A stretch of 64,000 nt of DNA, taken from assembly GCA_025765615.1 (NCBI GenBank), contig JAIVFJ010000069.1, positions 62,001-126,000 on the forward strand, written 5' to 3'. Positions 43,666 to 57,350 of the stretch are shown one piece after another. Source of the stretch: Zopfochytrium polystomum (Eukaryota; Chytridiomycota; Chytridiomycetes; Chytridiales; Chytridiaceae). Position numbers and translations under genes: made by a program. Each line of letters begins with the position of its first letter. Position 1 is the first letter of the stretch. The notes beneath the pieces are model-generated. The model did not search any database. It was not told where the DNA came from and saw only the letters and a program-made list of their open reading frames with translations.

Positions 43666-44563
43666 TCACTTCGAGTCCCTCGGCCGATCCAGGTCCGACG
43701 GCCCAAACGAGTCAGGGAGCAGCTCATGAAGGTAGTGCATGACAAAGGTTCCGTCGGTTTTGAAGAGGTAAACCTTGAGGTTCTTTCCGAACTCGACCAT
43801 GAACTGCCGGCACATTCCACACGGCGAAATCAAAGCGTCCACATCGCTGTGCAGAACAGAACGTATCAGAATCGCAAACGGGCTGTTCTCCTCCACCCCT
43901 ACGTGTTCACAGCAATTGCTGCAAATCTACGGTATCCTTCGCTAACAGCCTTCACAAAGGCCGTGCGCTCCGCGCAAATCGTGCCGCCTGCGAGTGAAAG
44001 GTGTCAGTGGCACAAAATAGGAGAATAACTAAAAATCAGTAAATCAAACCGTAAGAGGCATTTTCGACGTTAACACCGGTCCAAATCTTTCCAGTGTCGG
44101 AGATCAGCGAGGCGCCAACACGGAACTTTGAGTAAGGACTGTATGAATGCTCCTTGGCTGGGAGTTGGCATCAGATACGTGTACCAAATCCTTCGTCCGC
44201 TGCGCAGTACCTTGGGTGCACACTCTTCCGAGGAGCTGAACGGTCGCCTCCGATAAGGTGCCGTCTGAATGATGCGAGCATGAGGTGGATGTTGGGAACG
44301 GCGATGTGTCAGGGGGGCGAGATAAGATAAGACATGGCGGGTGGGGGACGGCGGCGGACGGCACAGGTGGATCGACCGCGGAGTGCGCCAATCTGGTAGC
44401 GTTGCTGGGAAGCCAGTTCCGCTGACGAGCGTCCGTCTTTTGGGGAGGGGGGGGGGGGGGTTTGGGCGACTTGCACAGGCAGCAGAGTTGTGCCGTGCAC
44501 AGGGCAGTTCAGGGGCACCAACCAACCTGCCGCGACCGAGCCTTCCTCGCTGATGGATGTCAT
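43666..44563 (-). CDS. CDD1: Cytidine deaminase
   Basis: Five exons join in phase: 44563-44527, 44264-44224, 44152-44050, 43987-43903 and 43846-43666, giving 148 residues, the normal size of tetrameric cytidine deaminases. The order of motifs is [14 protein letters not shown], then [19 protein letters not shown] with zinc ligand Cys65 and catalytic Glu67, then SPCGMCRQ with zinc ligands Cys98 and Cys101. The enzyme hydrolyses cytidine and deoxycytidine to uridines for pyrimidine salvage in the cytosol. Introns are 56 to 262 bp; the second coding exon is only 41 bp. The ATG gives the standard N-terminal helix ([12 protein letters not shown]). The start lies 140 bp from the divergent SDR gene. 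Identity is firm; exon 2 donor GTGTGC is the least canonical site. Confidence 0.92.
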
Positions 44564-44703
44564 TTATTAATATTTTTTTCTTTTTTTTTCTTTTCGTTTA
44601 GTCTTTTCGACTTTTTCTTGCAAATTTGTGATTGCAGCAGATAAAAAGGATGAGAGAAAAGAAAAACTTTTAAACGAAACAAAAGTTCACACCAAAGAAA
44701 AGC
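44564..44703. promoter_or_regulatory. Shared bidirectional promoter, CDD1/SDR
   Basis: 140 bp separate two divergent start codons. The sequence is T-rich on the left and A-rich on the right, with no obvious TATA box. Confidence 0.55.
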
Positions 44704-45280
44704 ATGGGTCGGCTCAGCGGGAAGGTTGCCATCATCACTGGAGCCGGCAGGTACGGCCCAAATTCCCCCCCCGCGCCTGCACCTCGCTCGCGCTCGCTCT
44801 CCTCGTGAAGCGCCCACCACTATTCTAATACCCCCTCCCCCCACGATCCGCGCGCCTGCTCTTCGTCCCCCCTTCATCCGCGTTTCTCCGTTTCGGATCT
44901 TCAGCGGCATTGGGCTCGAGACTGCCGTCCTTTTCGCCAGGGAGGGCGCCAAGGTAGTTTGCGCCGACATCAACGATGTCGGAGCGGCAGCCACGGTCGA
45001 CAAGATTCACACGCTCGTCCCCGCCGACGTCCCGCGCCCTGTCGCCGTCTCCATCAAGGTGGACGTCTCGAAGGAAGACCAGGTCAAGGCCGCCGTCGAC
45101 CTCGCCGAGTCGACGTTCGGTGCGTTGCACATCGTGTTCAACAACGCGGGCATCATGCACCCCAAGGACGACGATGCCCTGACCACGCCCGAGAACATCT
45201 GGGATCTCACCATGAACATCAACGTGAAGGGCGTGTGGTACGGCTGCAAACACGCGATCCCCGCAGTGAGTTTTGGCATA

Positions 45281-45316
<36 letters not shown>

Positions 45317-46265
45317 ACGCGAGAAAGTGCAATGTAATGCAGGTCGTCGTGAACCGAGGGGTTTGTTTGTGGGCAGCTGCGACCCCCCGACGGCCACTTG
45401 CCGCGTATCATGAGGCCGCCTCGGCAATGCAGCTGATAAGCACATGTCACCCCTTCACCTTGGTTCTCATCTCTCTCTGTCTCTCCCTCTTTCTCTGTCT
45501 CTGGGTCTGAATGACGGCCAAATATTTTTTCCGATTCTCCGCCGTCCAATCAACCAGCTCCGAAGGGCGGGCGGCGGCAGCATCATCAACACCGCTTCCT
45601 TCGTTGCACTTCTTGGTGCTGCGACTCCGCAGCTTGCCTGTAAGTGGATAAATCGGATCTGCCGACTCTCTGCTCCGCAATTTTTTATTTTCGTTTTTGC
45701 TTCGACTGAAAATTTTCACTTGATGCTTTCTTATCTTTTCCTCTTGCAGACACGGCTTCCAAGGGTGCCGTTCTCGCAATGACGTAAGTTGAATGCCATG
45801 TTTTTGCCCCACCGATCGAACTTTTTGTCTAACCGCGCACCCCGCATCAGCCGCGAGCTGGCGGTCATCCACGCGCGAGAAAACATCCGTTTCAACGCTC
45901 TCTGCCCGGGCCCCATCCGCACACCGCTGCTGATGGACTTCCTGAACACGGACGAAAAGAAGGAGCGCCGCCTCGTCCACAACCCCATGGGCCGATTCGG
46001 AGAGGCCATCGAGCAGGCCTACGCCGTGCTGTACCTCGCTAGCGACGAGTCGACCTACGTGACCGGAACCGACTTTATGGTCGACGGCGGCCTCTCGGCT
46101 GCTTGTAAGCGTTTGGCGTGGCTTTTCACTTTATTATCGCTTTGGATCCAAGTTTACTGACGGGACGGCTAAACTCTCTCCCCTCCCCTCCCAAACAAAA
46201 CAGACGTCACGCCTTTGGGGCCAACCACCACCAACTCGGTGTTCAAGAACTTTTCCGGTGTTTAA
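44704..46265 (+). CDS. Short-chain dehydrogenase/reductase (classical SDR)
   Basis: Six exons: 44704-44750, 44905-45265, 45558-45639, 45750-45783, 45851-46104, 46204-46265; 279 residues, typical for classical SDRs. The cofactor motif TGAGSGIG (12-19) is split by intron 1. CADIND, with Asp ending the second strand, favours NAD(H) over NADP(H). NNAGIM, the SIINTAS strand and Y164-TAS-K168 supply the catalytic residues. CPGPIRTPL and the C-terminal VTGTDFMVDGG are standard. The 34-bp exon 4 carries the YxxxK motif. Intron 2 contains a C32 tract. The substrate cannot be deduced; 3-oxoacyl reductase or secondary alcohol dehydrogenase types are all possible. It may share regulation with CDD1 through the common promoter. 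Confidence 0.9.
45283..45314. repeat. Poly-C tract (C32)
   Basis: An unbroken run of 32 C lies in SDR intron 2, just after the donor. The antisense strand could form quadruplexes. Confidence 0.95.
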
Positions 46266-46635
46266 TCCGTATTGTCAGATGTTCGGCGCCCTTTGACGGA
46301 CTCTGATACAGAGAATAGGAAATTAAATTACATTGCAGTTGAGATCAAAGCCAAGTACTTCTGGGTTCAGTACGATCAAAGTACGAAGAACAGTAGCCAG
46401 TTTATAGCAACAAATGTATTACAAGTTGGTCCGCCAGCCCAAAAACAATACTCCGATATGCCCCAACCCACGAAAAGAGGAAAGAAAAGGGACTACGAGA
46501 TCGAAAAGGCAGAAAGAGGTGACAAAAAAAAACAAAAAAATCTACTGCAAACATAGTTGGATCTGGAACACAAACAAGTCACACCAAACAAACCCAAAAA
46601 GCAACTCAAATAAGAAAGTCGGAGCGGTCCATTTC
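46266..46635. other. Convergent intergenic spacer
   Basis: 3' UTRs of the SDR gene and of the converging disordered-protein gene. Nothing else is seen. Confidence 0.5.
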
Positions 46636-49600
46636 TCACATCTGCCTCGGCAGCGTCGCAAACCCTCGCCCCTGCGTCCCGTCGAAGACTTCGGACGCCG
46701 AGCGCACGATCCCAATCTGTCCCGGCCGCGGCATCGTTGAGCCGGACTCGGATCCTCGTGAAGGCCGGCGCCGGCGCACGGCCGCGCTCGCGCTTCCGCT
46801 GCGCCGAAGGTTCGCGCCGCTCGCCGCGGCACCGACCGAAGCGGCCGAGCCGGTCGGCATCGCCAAGACGCCCGCGACGCCGCCGCCGCCGCCGCCACCC
46901 TGCAGCCGGTCCCGGATTGCGCTGAAAAACGACCGCTTTGGGCCCGCGCCGGAAGTGTTGGAGGCGTTGGAGTTGGAGGTCCTGGATGACGGTGAGGCTG
47001 AAGGCATCTGGCCTGAAGTAAACGGAGACCGGTACGGCACATCGTCCGGCGCTGATCGTGCGCTGGAGAGCGAAGCGGCTGCGCTGCTATGGGCGCTTGC
47101 CCTACTCCCGACCGACGGGGTTGCGTTGGATCCAATTCCCGAGTAGCCGCCTGCAGTCCTACTCAGGTGCCTTGATTCCTCAAGTGACATTGGCGTCGAA
47201 ACGCCTCCACCTCCGGAGAAGGGTTGACGAATAGAGGTGGAAAATGGTTGAAATTGTTGCGTGTTGGGTGGCGGCACCGATGGAGGGTGTTGAGATGGTG
47301 GACCAGACGAGGAAGTGGGGGCCACGCTCCCACGAGTTGAAGGCGGGGCGGCGCTGTCAGCAACGAGAATGGAAAGACGGACCACCGGCGGACGAGGTCC
47401 TCCGTTCGACGTCGAATCGTCGGTCAACACTGAACCGGGCACCGGCACGTCTCCGTCATCGGCATCTTCAGGAACAGCCTCGGGGACTTGAATGACCGCA
47501 TGACGCTTTGAGCCCCGCCGCGATCGACCACGCGATAGGCGAACCTCTCCGTCTTCTGATTCCTCTGTACCAGTATGCCATGAATCGCCGTTTGCTCCGG
47601 ACATATTGAGGATCTTAAATCGAGGCTCCGGAGATGGGCTAGGTTGACCCGGTGCGGACGCAGGAAAATAAGAAGACGACACTGTTGTCACAGAGGACTT
47701 TAAGAGGTCGGGGGAGACTACGGGTGGTGGTGGAGACCACTCAACGACAAGCTGTTGCAGAATTCTCAAGTCCGGAATCTTTCTCCGAGAAATACCGTCG
47801 TCAATATCCTCCCAGTCTTCATCCGCATCGCTTGCAACGAGCTCGTCAATGTGCTCAGGACCAAGGGGTGAATAAGCTGCTGAAGTCGGGGGGAAAACGT
47901 TGGGGACTGTGTCTAAGGCGGAATCTGTTGGAGTTGGTCCATTTCGGAAATTCTCTGTTTTGATTTCTTCTATAAGATCGTCCAAACGCGCATATGCACT
48001 TGCAGCGCGGCTTGCCGAGGCTCCTGGCGTAGGCGTGGACTGGGCAGACCCCTTGGCCTCTTCTGCGCTTGCCACAGACTCGGAAGCATAGTACTTCGCA
48101 AACTCCGATTCCGCAGTTCCAGTCTCTGATGGGGTTGTAGGCTCGATAGGTCCTTGGCGTGGAAGTGTTATGATCTCTCCGCGGATAAAGGCCTCAAGGA
48201 CTTTGGGGTCGAATGAAAGACGGGTGTCAGCACCCATTTCACTGAGGACTCCTTCTAGCAACGCCTGAGCAGCCGCGGACGTCGACATTTTGCCCTTTTC
48301 CTTTCCTGAAACGCTTGTTCTCCGCGGAGGTGATGAGGGCTGCATAGGAGGAGATACCACGCGCGTCACGACAGGTTCTGGGATTGACGAAGGCAGAGGA
48401 AGTGGCCATAGTGGGTGCAAGGGTATCGGCTGGGGATTTTGAGATCTCGGTTGGGTAGGCGGGGGGTAGCAGGTCGATTGTTTGCATGGACGGTACGACA
48501 AAGGGTGACACTATGCTGGGTAAGGCTATCTGTGGCGCTCCGCCTTTTCCAGCCTCCATTGCTGCAGCAGTCTCCCATGCCTTGTCAAGGCGGCCTATCA
48601 GATGCTCGATAGATTGAGATATCTTACGAGTGTTCCCAGAAAAGGGCGATGTTGTCAACGATCGAAGGGCCGAATTGCGCCTGGAGCTTTCAACACTCTG
48701 TGGGGGGTTCCAGTTCGTTGGTGAGTAATCATGGTAGTCATCCACGATTTCGTATTCGTCCGGAATGTCTTCTTCGTCCGCATCCTGCCAATCGCTGTAC
48801 ACAGACTCGTGACGGGCTCTCATCCGCTCAGCATTTGCGCCTGAACCAATGGAGGCTGTGGATTGAGTAGCCTGACTTTGTCTATAGCGGTTAAACCTAG
48901 GTTTCCGCTGTCGAATGGAAACATATCTTGAAGCACGGCGAGACGAGGATGCACGGCTGGTTCGACTCACGAGGCTCGGTGGACGTGGAACTTTAATGAT
49001 AAGAGTACCGTCGACATCAGTATGCGCTGGGGTCCAAGGATCATTTGGTATCGATGCAGAGGTACGCCTTCGCCGCTCAAGGCTGGTGGTCACAGGTTGG
49101 AATTGCGAATTACGCGATGGCGAGCTATGAGATGACGGGCCAGGCTTTGCAGCCCATCCGTGCTTCGCGACATTTGGATATACGCTGCTGTCCGGTTGCG
49201 ACGAAGATTGGGCCTCCGAGGACAGAGCGAGAGGGGTTGAAGATCGACTGCTGACTCGATTGTCGCTGCTCGATATCGTTCTGGGAAGGGAATCGTGTGC
49301 AGCTGTCTTCCCGGAAAGATTGCTGAAAGGGCGACCCGGTGATCCGCCCGGAGACCGAGGCCCACTTCCCAGCGACGAACGATACGAGGCCAAAGCGGTA
49401 GCTGCACTCCCAGAGGAAGCACTCGTTTCTCCCGCAGAAACTCTGGTGCGTTTTGGCATCATCATCGTCAATGGGTCCACTGCACCACTGCTGGCGTCCT
49501 TCGCATGCATCTCAGATAGAATCTGTCCCGGCGTTGGCTTCGCCATCCCTCCTGGTTTAAACTTGTAAATAGAAGACGCAGAAGACGGGAGGGGCGGTGG

Positions 49601-50218
49601 TTGGTACGGAAGGGCTGCTGAAGCAATGGGCGCAGAGTACGGAAGATCTGCAGCGGATGCAAACGATGCAGAAAGTGGGTTTGAAGTGGCCGGCGGAACC
49701 GAAGAAGCAGCGTCCAGTTGCTGCTCGATCTGGCGTGGTGCGGGATCGTTGTTGGAGTGCCCCTTAGAGGACGCATCTGAAGATGCGCGCGAGCGGAGGC
49801 CTTTGAAGAGAAGACGGGCGGCGCTGACATTGCTAGCGGGGGCCGGTGAGGACGAGGCTGTGACTGAGGCGGAAGTCGGAACGGGCGGAGGAGGGGGAGT
49901 GGCAAACGTGACGTGGCTGTTTGTTGTGTGGGAGGGCGTGATGGAACGAGCGCTGCCGCTGCGAGAAAGAAGTGGTCCGGCGAAGGACACGACGGAGGAT
50001 GAGGATGAGGATGAGGAGGGCGACGGGGCCACCAAGATCGGGGCGGGGCGATGGGATGGCGGCTGCGGCGGCTGCGGCGGCGAGGAGAACGAGGAGGACG
50101 ACAATGACTGAGGCGAGCTGTTGTTGTTGTTGTTGTGTGGGGATGATGACGACGATGAAGGCGATGACGACGAGGAAGAGGACGAGGGCGCCGGCGGCGC
50201 CGAACTCCACTTCAGCAT
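46636..50218 (-). CDS. Long disordered Ser/Pro-rich protein, unknown function
   Basis: From the ATG at 50218 (MLKWSSAPPAP) to the stop at 46636 there are 1194 codons plus one extra base. The frame changes once, around a C6 run at 48461-48466 (G6 on the plus strand); five C would make one frame of about 1193 residues. An intron there is an alternative, but no good donor and acceptor pair is visible. The protein is low-complexity (Ser, Asn and Pro runs). Islands that look conserved are QRKPRFNRYR, DEYEIVDDYHDYSPTNW, GNTRKISQSIEHLIGRLDKAWETA, LLEGVLSEMGADTRLSFDPKVLEAF, ARLDDLIEEIKTEN and DEDWEDIDDGISRRKIPDLRI. No known domain is recognised. Many RRxS/RxxS motifs suggest phosphorylation. Upstream there is a GA/CT microsatellite in the leader. 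Confidence 0.6.
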
Positions 50219-50304
50219 TTGTTTCCTTCTCTCTCCGAAAATTGCCAAAACGGAAGAAGAAGCCCAGGGCTCTCGCCACCACGGACGACAGCCACAGAGA
50301 GTGT

Positions 50305-50338
<34 letters not shown>

Positions 50339-50339
50339 C

Positions 50340-50388
<49 letters not shown>

Positions 50389-51643
50389 AAAAAATAATTG
50401 GACAAGTAAAAAAAAATCTCAACAAGTCAGGTGAGACCTTACCTGTGTTTTTTCTTTTCTCTTCCTTTTTGTTGTGTTCGGTAGAGTAGAAAGGACGTCG
50501 AAAGTGGTGCCTTGCAACCCCTACACTCATGCTCCCACCATCCAAACTGCACCAACGAATCGCGCGAATGCCCGTCTCCGCGCTTCCAACGCGCATGCTT
50601 GAGGCAAGAGGATATTTACTGTTGGAAACGGCTGGCAATACCTCCACTGTCAGGCTTTATGTGGGGACAAGGAATCATTTTCTCTACTCTTTCCTCTTAC
50701 TTTTTTTTTCCTCTTTGGCTCCACGCGCTTACCGCGTCATTGCAGCCACCACTGTGCCAATTGAGCCAACCGCCCTCAACAAGCGACAACCACTGTTTGC
50801 AGTCTGCGGCACGGATTTTGGACAACACATTGGGTGGCACCCGCATCGAACCTGGAGTTTGTCTGCGGATCCCCTACAGGCTCGAGGGAGAAAGAACCAA
50901 TCCGATGGTCGGTTGCGTTTCTTTTTTTTTTTTTTTTTTTCCAGGGGTACGGAATGTTCTTGACCAGCGGCCCAGCACTGCTGCCAAATGCCATCACTTT
51001 GCTGAAATATAAGCTGAAGCGAAAACCAGAAAAAAAGTAAGGAAAAAAATATGAGGAAAATCCTAAAATTTGGAACGAAGGATTTAATGGGGATTTAGTT
51101 AGACTGGCGGAAAAAATTGGGAAGATTAGGTGTGATGAATATTTGAATGCTATTCAGAGCCAGTAGGAAGGCAGTCATATCACAGCGTTTGCCTTCGCTG
51201 ACGCCTTAATGGGCAGCTTTTCTCCCGACCCAGTGAGGAATTTAAGGACAATAGCTGTTGCTTTCGTGTGCCGATGCCTTCCTCTTTTTCCGTTCCCAGT
51301 TTGGTTGGGGCCAACGATCGCACAGAAGAGAAGTCAAGTAAGTTTTGCCGTTGGTGCGCTTTTTGGCCTGTTGGCCCAACGGGAAAACTGCTCAATTTTG
51401 TTAGTGTGCCGCATTTTTCCAAGCACACACGTAGAAAAAGGACAAAAAAAAAACGAAGACAACCAACTCGACGAAGGAGTGAGATCTGTCTTCGCTCTGC
51501 TGTCTTCTTCTTCTTCTTTTTTTTTTTTTTCTTTTTTTTTTTTTTCTTCCTAATAAAACGAGAGAAAGAGCGTTTCCCTGTGTCCAGCAGCCCTTGTCAC
51601 ATTCCCGCTTCACCGTTTTTTTTTTTGTCAACTATCATCGATC
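50219..51643. other. Divergent upstream region with microsatellites
   Basis: No gene is recognised. It holds (GA)n at 50303-50391, which is (CT)n in the leader of the minus-strand gene, a T18 tract at 50920-50940, and T-rich tracts at 51510-51545. It includes both promoters. Confidence 0.5.
50303..50391. repeat. (GA)n microsatellite
   Basis: GA repeat with a few interruptions, immediately upstream of the start codon of the minus-strand gene. Confidence 0.9.
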
Positions 51644-53392
51644 ATGGCTCCCGCGGGAAGGTCTGGTGTAATGGCCATCGGCGCCGCAGCCGCCGTCGCC
51701 GCCGCTATTGCCGTCTGGTACTACTGGGAAAGGCCCGTGTTCCACAGCCCCACCCTCACAGAGAAGAAGAAGCTGCCACCCACCGTGACCGTGACGACAC
51801 CGCCGCGCCCCCTCCCACTGCTCGGCGACGTTTTGACGATTCTCCCAAACCTTCATCGCTTCCACGACTTCCTCACCGAGCAGCTGGCGAAAAACAGAAC
51901 CGACGGGGAGCGCGCCGGGCAGGCTGCCGGCGGGTTTGCGATACGTTTGCCGTTTACCCCGCTCATCCTGCACAACGCGGACCCCGCCGTCGTTGAACAC
52001 ATTCTGAAGAATAAGTTCCCCATCTACGACAAGGTAATGGCTTCTGCCCAAATGTATTGAGTCGCTCATGCGAAATGCAAAAAATGCTTTCTGGCAGGGG
52101 CCGTTTTTCTTTTCGCGCACAAAAGACGTTCTCGGGCACGGTATTTTTGCGGTGGATGGTGATCTCTGGAGGGTCCAAAGAAAATTCTTCTCCCACATAT
52201 TCAACACAAAGGTATTTGTGAATCATTCGAAGCCCATGAAATTCACCTAGTCCGCCAGAAATTCAAAGAATACGTGGGCGTAGTATTTGTCGAAGAAATG
52301 CGGGAACTGTCTGACCGTTTGGATGAAGCCGCAGATGCCCGTGAAACGGTTGACATCCAGGACCTGTTTTTCAGATTTACACTGGGTACCATCGGCCGCA
52401 TCGGGTTTGGTGTAAGTCATCCATATCGCTCGATATTACTCCTAACCAGAGGTGCTGGAAATTTCGACAGGACGCAATAGGCTCCATACGCGAGGCGCCT
52501 TCCTTCGCGACTGCTTTTGACAGCGCTCAGAACCGGATGGCGACTAGATTTCTCATGCCACTGTGGTGGCTGGTGGAGGCCATTACTCCAATCGGAATGC
52601 AACAGGCTCGCAACTCGCGGACAATCCGAACGATGGGGCGCAAAATAGTAGAAAAGCGGCTTGAGTACATCAAAGCGGGAGGGAATCCGGACGAATTCTC
52701 GGATGTGCTCAGTTTTATGATGGCCTCCGAGGACCCACTTACTCACAAGCCTGCAACCGCGGGCAAACTTGTGGAGTACATTGTCAATCTGCTACTTGCT
52801 GGTCGAGACAACCACTGCGCAAGCGCTTTCTTGGAGCGTGCTGATGCTTCACCGCAACCCTGCCGCGAAGGCAGCCCTCCTGTCGGAAATCGATCGAGTT
52901 CTTCCGGAGAAGGACCGGAACCCAACGTACGAGGAGGTCCGCACATCAATGCCATACGCAAACGCCGTGTTCCACGAAACATTGCGGCTCTATCCATCCG
53001 TCCCAATTGAGCTCAAAGAGGTGGCAGCAGACGACGTTCTGCCAACCGGAGTGCCAGTCAAGGAGGGGACGCTGGTGGGGTGGTCGCTGTACGCGATGGG
53101 CCGCAGCACGCACATCTGGGGGCCTGACGCGGCCGAGTTTCGACCGGAGCGATGGCTGGAAATGGAGGCCGTGCCGTCGCCCTTCGTTTATCCCGCCTTT
53201 AACGGCGGGCCGCGTGTGTGTCTGGGCAAAGGAGTGGCTGAGCTGGAGGGCGTCTTCGTGTTGATTTCGCTGATGAAGCGGTTCGACGTGGAGGTCCTGG
53301 ATGAGGAGAAAGTAACATATGGGTTTTCGCTAACGCTGCCGATGAAAGGCGGGATGAGGGTCAAATTGGCGCGGCGACAGGGTTGTTTTTAG
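51644..53392 (+). CDS. Cytochrome P450, possible fatty-acid hydroxylase type
   Basis: Four exons, 51644-52033, 52098-52211, 52259-52411 and 52471-53392, give about 525 residues. An N-terminal membrane anchor (AIGAAAAVAAAIAVWYYW) is followed by a Pro-rich hinge (PPRPLPLLGD), helix C WRVQRKFFS, the I-helix AGRDTTAQALSW, the K-helix ETLRL, the PERW meander and the haem motif FNGGPRVCLGKG with Cys about 469. The AGRDTTAQ and FNGGPR motifs resemble CYP4/CYP52/CYP86-type omega-hydroxylases. This is a monooxygenase expected at the ER and fed by P450 reductase. Oddity: one surplus A at 52810-52811 breaks the frame exactly within AGRDTTA; removing it restores the motif and exon 4 phase. The family is firm; substrate is inferred. 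Confidence 0.9.
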
Positions 53393-53886
53393 TGGTGAGC
53401 GTTGGGCACTGGCACACTTGCGTTTCCTTCCGACTTAATCGTCCCGTCTCCGATATTGAGCTTCATAAACTTCGCTCTTTCTGGTATTTTTTTCTCTCCC
53501 TTTCGCTCGGAAACGGGTGGAGCTTTCCCCAATTCATCAGAACGATCTCTCTGTGCTGGATTAGAGACGACCGATGACTGGCTGCACTTTAGTACCGTCG
53601 CTGCTGCTGCCGCCAAAAAACCAACGCCCCTCTTTGCTTCTTGCCTCGAGGTGTTTCGGTTCTTCGTGTTCGCCTACAGACCGCATTTCGGAAACTTCCT
53701 CATTAAAAACGACCCGAGACCGGTCCATCATTGCCGCCTGTCCTGGAACCGCTGGTGGAAGGCTTGTCTGTTCTATTCAAGCTTTGAGGAAAGCTTCGCC
53801 TCGATCGTATCATCACTCTGACTCCTGCTCGATCCCAGGCTCGATCTTGAGGAAAAACCTTTGCTGTGGCGCGCGCCAATTTCAGT
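53393..53886. other. Intergenic region between the P450 and secreted-protein genes
   Basis: It contains the P450 3' UTR and the next promoter. Open frames crossing it have no family features. Confidence 0.5.
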
Positions 53887-55393
<1,507 letters not shown>

Positions 55394-55570
55394 CATCTGT
55401 TTTTACCATTGCTACTGTAATAATAAAGACGCGCACAGGGCTGCCGATGCTCGTTTCAAGTTATTCAAACAAAAGAATCCCGCGAAAAGAGCCAAAAAAA
55501 AAAAAATAATAATAATAATAAAAATAATAAAATTAAATTAAAAAAGCAGTAAAGCGAAAGTGAACCAAAA

Positions 55571-57273
55571 ATGGCAGATGTCCACGCCACAAACGACGCT
55601 GTCATGGCTGACGGCGACAACGCGTCTGCACCGGCGTTTGCTGACTGGGACGGACGGTGGGCACACATTGATAAGTTCCTCTTACGGTCCGGCCCATTTG
55701 CTGCCGAAGGCTTCGACGCGGGCGAAGACGTGAGGAACATTCCTGAGACCCCGATCTGAACGATCTTTCGCTAATCCGAAATCGTGGCTGTCCGCCTTGA
55801 CTTTGCCTCCTCGCATCCATGGCTCCGCGTGCCAACGATCTGGTCCCCTGCATGTTCTGGAACTATTCTCATTCTTGATAGACTAAAAACTTCCTGCACG
55901 ACGATTGCAAGGTGCTGGTGATCGGAGCTGGCGGCCTCGGCTGTGAACTGCTCAAAGACCTTGCTTTGATGGGTTTCAAGGAGATTCACGTTATTGATAT
56001 GGACACCATTGACGTTTCCAACCTCAACCGCCAGTTTCTTTTCCGGTACGATTCACCATTCGACCATTTTCCGAAAGAGTTTGTTCGGCGCAGCTGAACT
56101 ATCGCTCATTTTTCCAGTTACAAGGACATTGGAAAATCCAAAGCAGTTGTTGCAGCTGAATTTGTCATGAAGCGCGTCCCTGGTGTCAAAGTGATTCCGT
56201 TTTTCGGCAAGATTCAGGATAAGGACGAAGAGTACTACTCCCAGTTCTCCATTATCATTTGTGGACTGGACTCAGTTGAGGCACGGCGTTGGATAAACGC
56301 AACTGTAGTTGGTATGTACGATCCAGAGGATCCGTCGACGATGAAGCCGATAGTTGATGGCGGGACAGAGGGTCGGTACATGCCGGGGTGAAGGTTGCCA
56401 AGGCTCACCACTCTGTTGCGGCAGGATTTAAGGGACAATCTCGTATTATTATCCCTCGTATGACTGCCTGCTACGAATGTTCCTTGGACATGCAGACAAA
56501 AGCGAAAACGTTCCCTGTAAGAAGCATGTTCTGACCGTTAGCGACCAGCTTATGCGTTGCCAGATTTGCACCATTGCAAACACTCCGCGGCTACCCGAAC
56601 ACTGCATAGAATGGGCATCAGTTTTGGAGTTTCCGAAAGCGTTTCCGTCAGTAAAAGTGGACGGAGATGACCCAGAACATCTTAAATGGATTCTTGATAC
56701 AGCTTCGAAACGGGCTGCTGAGTTCAATATTCCAGGCGTCACTTATACTTTGACACAAGGGGTGGTGAAAAATATCATTCCTGCCATCGCCTCTACGAAC
56801 GCTGTCGTTGCTGGTGAGACTGTTAATGAGGGAGTGTCGCCTACTGACCTTCGACCTTACAAGCGTCATGCGCTGCCGAAGCTTTCAAGTTGGCCACAAA
56901 TTGTGCAACAACTGTCAACAACTACATGATGTATGTCGGGAACGACGGTGTCTACACCTACACCTTTGAATTGCAAAAGAAGAACGAATGCCAAGTATGC
57001 GGTTCAGACTCACTCAAGCTCCGACTGCCGCGCACAGCGAAGCTCCACGAGCTGATCGGGCACCTTATGGAGAGGCAGGAGGTGCAGTTGAAGAAGCCCA
57101 GTTTGCGGACCGCCGAAAAGAGTCTTTATATGCAGGCGCCGAAGATGCTGGAGCAGGCGACCCGTCCAAACCTGGAGAAGGCGTTGCACGAGCTCATGCA
57201 AGATGGGCAGGATATTGTCGTTACGGATGAGGCACTCCCCATCAGCATGAAGCTAACTGTGCACTTCGAGTGA
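55571..57273 (+). CDS. UBA3: NEDD8-activating enzyme E1 catalytic subunit
   Basis: Six exons, 55571-55729, 55882-56045, 56118-56371, 56425-56516, 56564-56813 and 56864-57273, give 442 residues (human UBA3 463). The adenylation domain shows [30 protein letters not shown] and [14 protein letters not shown] and CQVCG supply the structural zinc cysteines. The catalytic Cys is in [14 protein letters not shown] (Cys225). The C-terminal ubiquitin-fold domain that recruits the E2 follows the CQVCG motif. With the NAE1/Ula1 partner it adenylates NEDD8 and passes it to the UBC12 E2 for cullin modification in nucleus and cytosol. All intron phases agree. An AATAAA follows the stop by 24 bp, and UBC6 starts 77 bp downstream. 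Confidence 0.95.
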
Positions 57274-57297
57274 GGGGCTGAGGGAAATGTCACCAGC

Positions 57298-57303
57298 AAT
57301 AAA
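57298..57303 (+). terminator. Likely UBA3 poly(A) signal
   Basis: AATAAA 25 bp after the UBA3 stop codon, in the 77-bp gap before UBC6. Confidence 0.5.
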
Positions 57304-57350
57304 CACGTGATCGATTTCATACGTTGTTCTTTTTTTTTCCCCCGGAGCCA

